Source: Collinsella sp.
GTDB taxonomy: Bacteria > Actinomycetota > Coriobacteriia > Coriobacteriales > Coriobacteriaceae
Reading direction: 5' to 3'
Assembly: GCA_019414645.1 (NCBI GenBank)
Contig: DXLP01000009.1
Location: 1-64,000, forward strand
Length of the DNA stretch: 64,000 bases
The position numbers and the translations under genes were made by a program. This document shows, piece after piece, positions 62,022 to 64,000 of the stretch. The first letter of the stretch is position 1. Every line of letters starts with the position of its first letter. Under the pieces are notes generated by a model. That model was not told the DNA's origin and ran no database searches. It saw only the letters and a program-made list of their open reading frames with translations.

Positions 62022-64000
62022 ATGGATCTTATCGCCCAGCTCGCCGGCGAGCTCAACCTCAAGGCCGCCAACGTCGAGGCAGCCGTCAAGCTCATCGACG
62101 AGGGCAACACCATCCCCTTTATCTCGCGCTACCGCAAGGAAGCCACGGGCGGCATGGACGACGTCGCCCTGCGCGCACTCGACGAGCGCCTGTCCTACCT
62201 GCGCAATCTTGAGCAGCGCAAAGAGGACGTCATTCTGCTCATCGACGCCCAGGGCAAGCTCACGCCCGAACTCGAGCAGCAGATTCGCGAGGCCACGCAG
62301 CTGCAGCGTGTCGAGGACCTCTACAAGCCCTACCGCAAAAAGCGCATGACCCGCGCGCAGAAGGCCCGCGAGGCAGGCCTGGAGCCGCTCGCCAACATGA
62401 TCATCATGCAGGCCTCGACCAAGGGCAGCGCGCTCGACGCCGCCGCGGCATACGTCAACGAGGGGGCCGGCTTCGACACGCCCGAGAAGGCGCTCGCCGG
62501 CGCCGCCGACATCGTGGCCGAGACGGTAGCCGAGGACCCCGAGAACGTCGCCGACCTGCGCGCCTTTACGCAAAACACCGCCGACATCGTCGTCGAGGCC
62601 ACCGACCCCGCCGAGAAGACTCCCTACGAGCCCTACTACAACTTCGACGAGCCGCTGCGCCGTATACCCAACCACCGCGTGCTGGCTATCGACCGCGGTG
62701 AGCGCGAGGGCAAGCTCCGCGTGCGCGTGAACGTCGACGGCACTGCTGCCACGGCACGCCTCGGCAGCCGCTGGCCCCGTCGCCAGGGCGTGTTTGCGCC
62801 CGTCTTTGACGCCGCTATCGCCGACGGCTACAAGCGCCTCATGGCCCCCTCGCTGGAGCGCGAGGCCCGCGCCAAACTCACTGTCCGTGCACAGACCGAG
62901 GCCATCAACGTCTTTGCCAAGAATCTCGAGGGCCTGCTCTCGGCACGCCCCGTCCGTGGCGCCCGCGTGCTCGCGCTCGACCCGGGCTACCGCACCGGCT
63001 GCAAGGTCGCCGTCATGGACGAGACCGGCAAGCTACTCGACCACGGCGTGGTCTACCCCACCAAGCCGCGCCACGACGTCGCCGGCACCAAGCGCGAGCT
63101 CGCTCGCCTCGTCAAAAAGGACGGTGTCAACACCATCGTCATCGGCAACGGCACCGCTAGCCGCGAGACCGAGGAAGTAGTCTCGGAGTTCATTGCCGAG
63201 CAGGCGCCCAGCCTTCGCTACACCATCGTCAACGAAGCCGGCGCGTCGGTGTACTCCGCCTCCGAACTCGCAAGCCAGGAGTATCCCGACCTGGACGTCA
63301 CCGTGCGCGGCGCCATGAGCCTGGGCCGCCGTCTGCAAGACCCGCTGGCAGAGCTCGTCAAGATTCCGCCCCAGTCCATCGGCGTTGGCCAGTACCAGCA
63401 CGACCTTGACCAGGCAGAGCTTTCGCGCACCCTGGGCCACGTGGTGGAGGACGTCGTCAACCGCGTGGGCGTCGACGTAAACACCGCGAGCGCGAGCCTG
63501 CTGGGATACGTATCGGGCATCACGCCGAGCGTGGCCAAGAGCATCGTGGCCTACCGCGAGGAAAACGGCGCCTTTACCGATCGCCGCCAGCTCAAGAAGG
63601 TCCCCAAGCTGGGACCCAAGGCATATCTCAACGCCGCGGGCTTCCTGCGCATCAGCGGCGGCAGGAACCCGCTCGACGCGACAAGCGTCCACCCCGAGAG
63701 CTACGAGGTGGCCACGTCCGTCTTGGAGCGCGCAGGCGTTAAAGCCAGCGAGCTCAGCCGTGGCGGCATGCCCGACATTGAGCGCCGTCTGGGCAGCATC
63801 TCGGCGCTGGCAAGCGACCTGGACTGCGGCACCCTCACGCTCATCGACATCGTCAACGAGCTCAAGAAGCCCGGCCGCGACCCGCGCGACGACGCGCCCG
63901 AGGTGGTCTTTAGCCGCTCGGCACTTTCTATCGATGACCTGGAGCCCGGCATGGAACTCAAGGGCACGGTGCGCAACGTCGTAGACTTTGGCGCCTTCGT
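62022..64000 (+). CDS. tex: Tex-family RNA-binding transcriptional accessory protein (partial)
   Basis: The first 659 residues are present; the window ends inside the gene. The N-terminal helical domain has NTIPFISRYRKEATGGMDD. A YqgF-like RNase H fold follows around 320-450 (VLALDPGYRTGCKVAVMDET). Helix-hairpin-helix repeats come next (TASASLLGYVSGITPSVAKS; KKVPKLGPKAYLNAAGFLRI). The S1 RNA-binding domain is just beginning at LEPGMELKGTVRNVVDFGAF where the sequence is cut. Tex is a widespread nucleic-acid-binding protein that affects transcription. AAGGAG precedes the ATG. Confidence 0.95.
   Translation, partial: MDLIAQLAGELNLKAANVEAAVKLIDEGNTIPFISRYRKEATGGMDDVALRALDERLSYLRNLEQRKEDVILLIDAQGKLTPELEQQIREATQLQRVEDLYKPYRKKRMTRAQKAREAGLEPLANMIIMQASTKGSALDAAAAYVNEGAGFDTPEKALAGAADIVAETVAEDPENVADLRAFTQNTADIVVEATDPAEKTPYEPYYNFDEPLRRIPNHRVLAIDRGEREGKLRVRVNVDGTAATARLGSRWPRRQGVFAPVFDAAIADGYKRLMAPSLEREARAKLTVRAQTEAINVFAKNLEGLLSARPVRGARVLALDPGYRTGCKVAVMDETGKLLDHGVVYPTKPRHDVAGTKRELARLVKKDGVNTIVIGNGTASRETEEVVSEFIAEQAPSLRYTIVNEAGASVYSASELASQEYPDLDVTVRGAMSLGRRLQDPLAELVKIPPQSIGVGQYQHDLDQAELSRTLGHVVEDVVNRVGVDVNTASASLLGYVSGITPSVAKSIVAYREENGAFTDRRQLKKVPKLGPKAYLNAAGFLRISGGRNPLDATSVHPESYEVATSVLERAGVKASELSRGGMPDIERRLGSISALASDLDCGTLTLIDIVNELKKPGRDPRDDAPEVVFSRSALSIDDLEPGMELKGTVRNVVDFGAF

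Overview
The window looks like chromosomal DNA of a gut actinomycete of the class Coriobacteriia, most likely Collinsella or a close relative. The reasons are high GC, Shine-Dalgarno-led genes, a nine-gene F-type ATP synthase operon with an AtpI-like first gene, a giant LPXTG pilin-like adhesin, and many solitary DUF4143-type ATPases and strain-variable intergenic palindromes. The taxon is an inference from gene content, not from a marker gene. No rRNA, tRNA, CRISPR array or intact insertion sequence was found.

Layout. 1-7.2 kb: a phosphohexomutase, a DtxR/MntR-like regulator with a homocysteine methyltransferase behind it, divergent peptidase T, then murA and an LCP cell-wall ligase. 7.2-14.2 kb: the ATP synthase operon (minus strand, order I-B-E-F-H-A-G-D-C). 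14.4-21.4 kb: upp, glpK, tsaC, a higBA toxin-antitoxin pair, prmC (with an unusual internal insertion) and prfA. 21.7-33.1 kb: a transposase remnant and one 10.8-kb gene for a 3598-residue cell-wall-anchored protein built of about 18 isopeptide-type repeats, preceded by a tiny leader ORF. 33.2-40.8 kb: an M20 peptidase, an amino-acid ABC transporter (binding protein, permease, ATPase), an aldose epimerase-like protein, an unknown anchored protein and a MerR regulator. 40.8-45.7 kb: a UbiX/UbiD decarboxylase module with a DASS-type anion transporter and a protein that fuses an LpdD-like domain to isopentenyl-diphosphate isomerase. 45.9-52.0 kb: an MFS transporter, two DUF4143 ATPases, a low-molecular-weight tyrosine phosphatase and a pyridoxal kinase. 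52.7-56.9 kb: a MarR-controlled heterodimeric ABC exporter. 57.2-61.6 kb: a LysR regulator divergent from an SDR, an OFA-type MFS and a Gfo/Idh/MocA oxidoreductase. 62.0 kb to the right edge: tex, cut by the window.

The gaps between genes hold the most unexpected material. (1) Four copies of a nested-hairpin element have unrelated but fully complementary outer stems, so the pairing is conserved while the sequence is not. (2) A family of about eight short palindromes has the core GACAAAGGG. (3) Seven long inverted repeats occur, three of which share the core GCAGGTAGAC. (4) Both DUF4143 ATPase genes are directly preceded by repeats with an exact 33-bp period, though the two repeat sets differ in sequence. 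These four observations and the LpdD-isomerase fusion are the best candidates for undescribed biology.

All functions are read from motifs and remembered family features. No database search was run.
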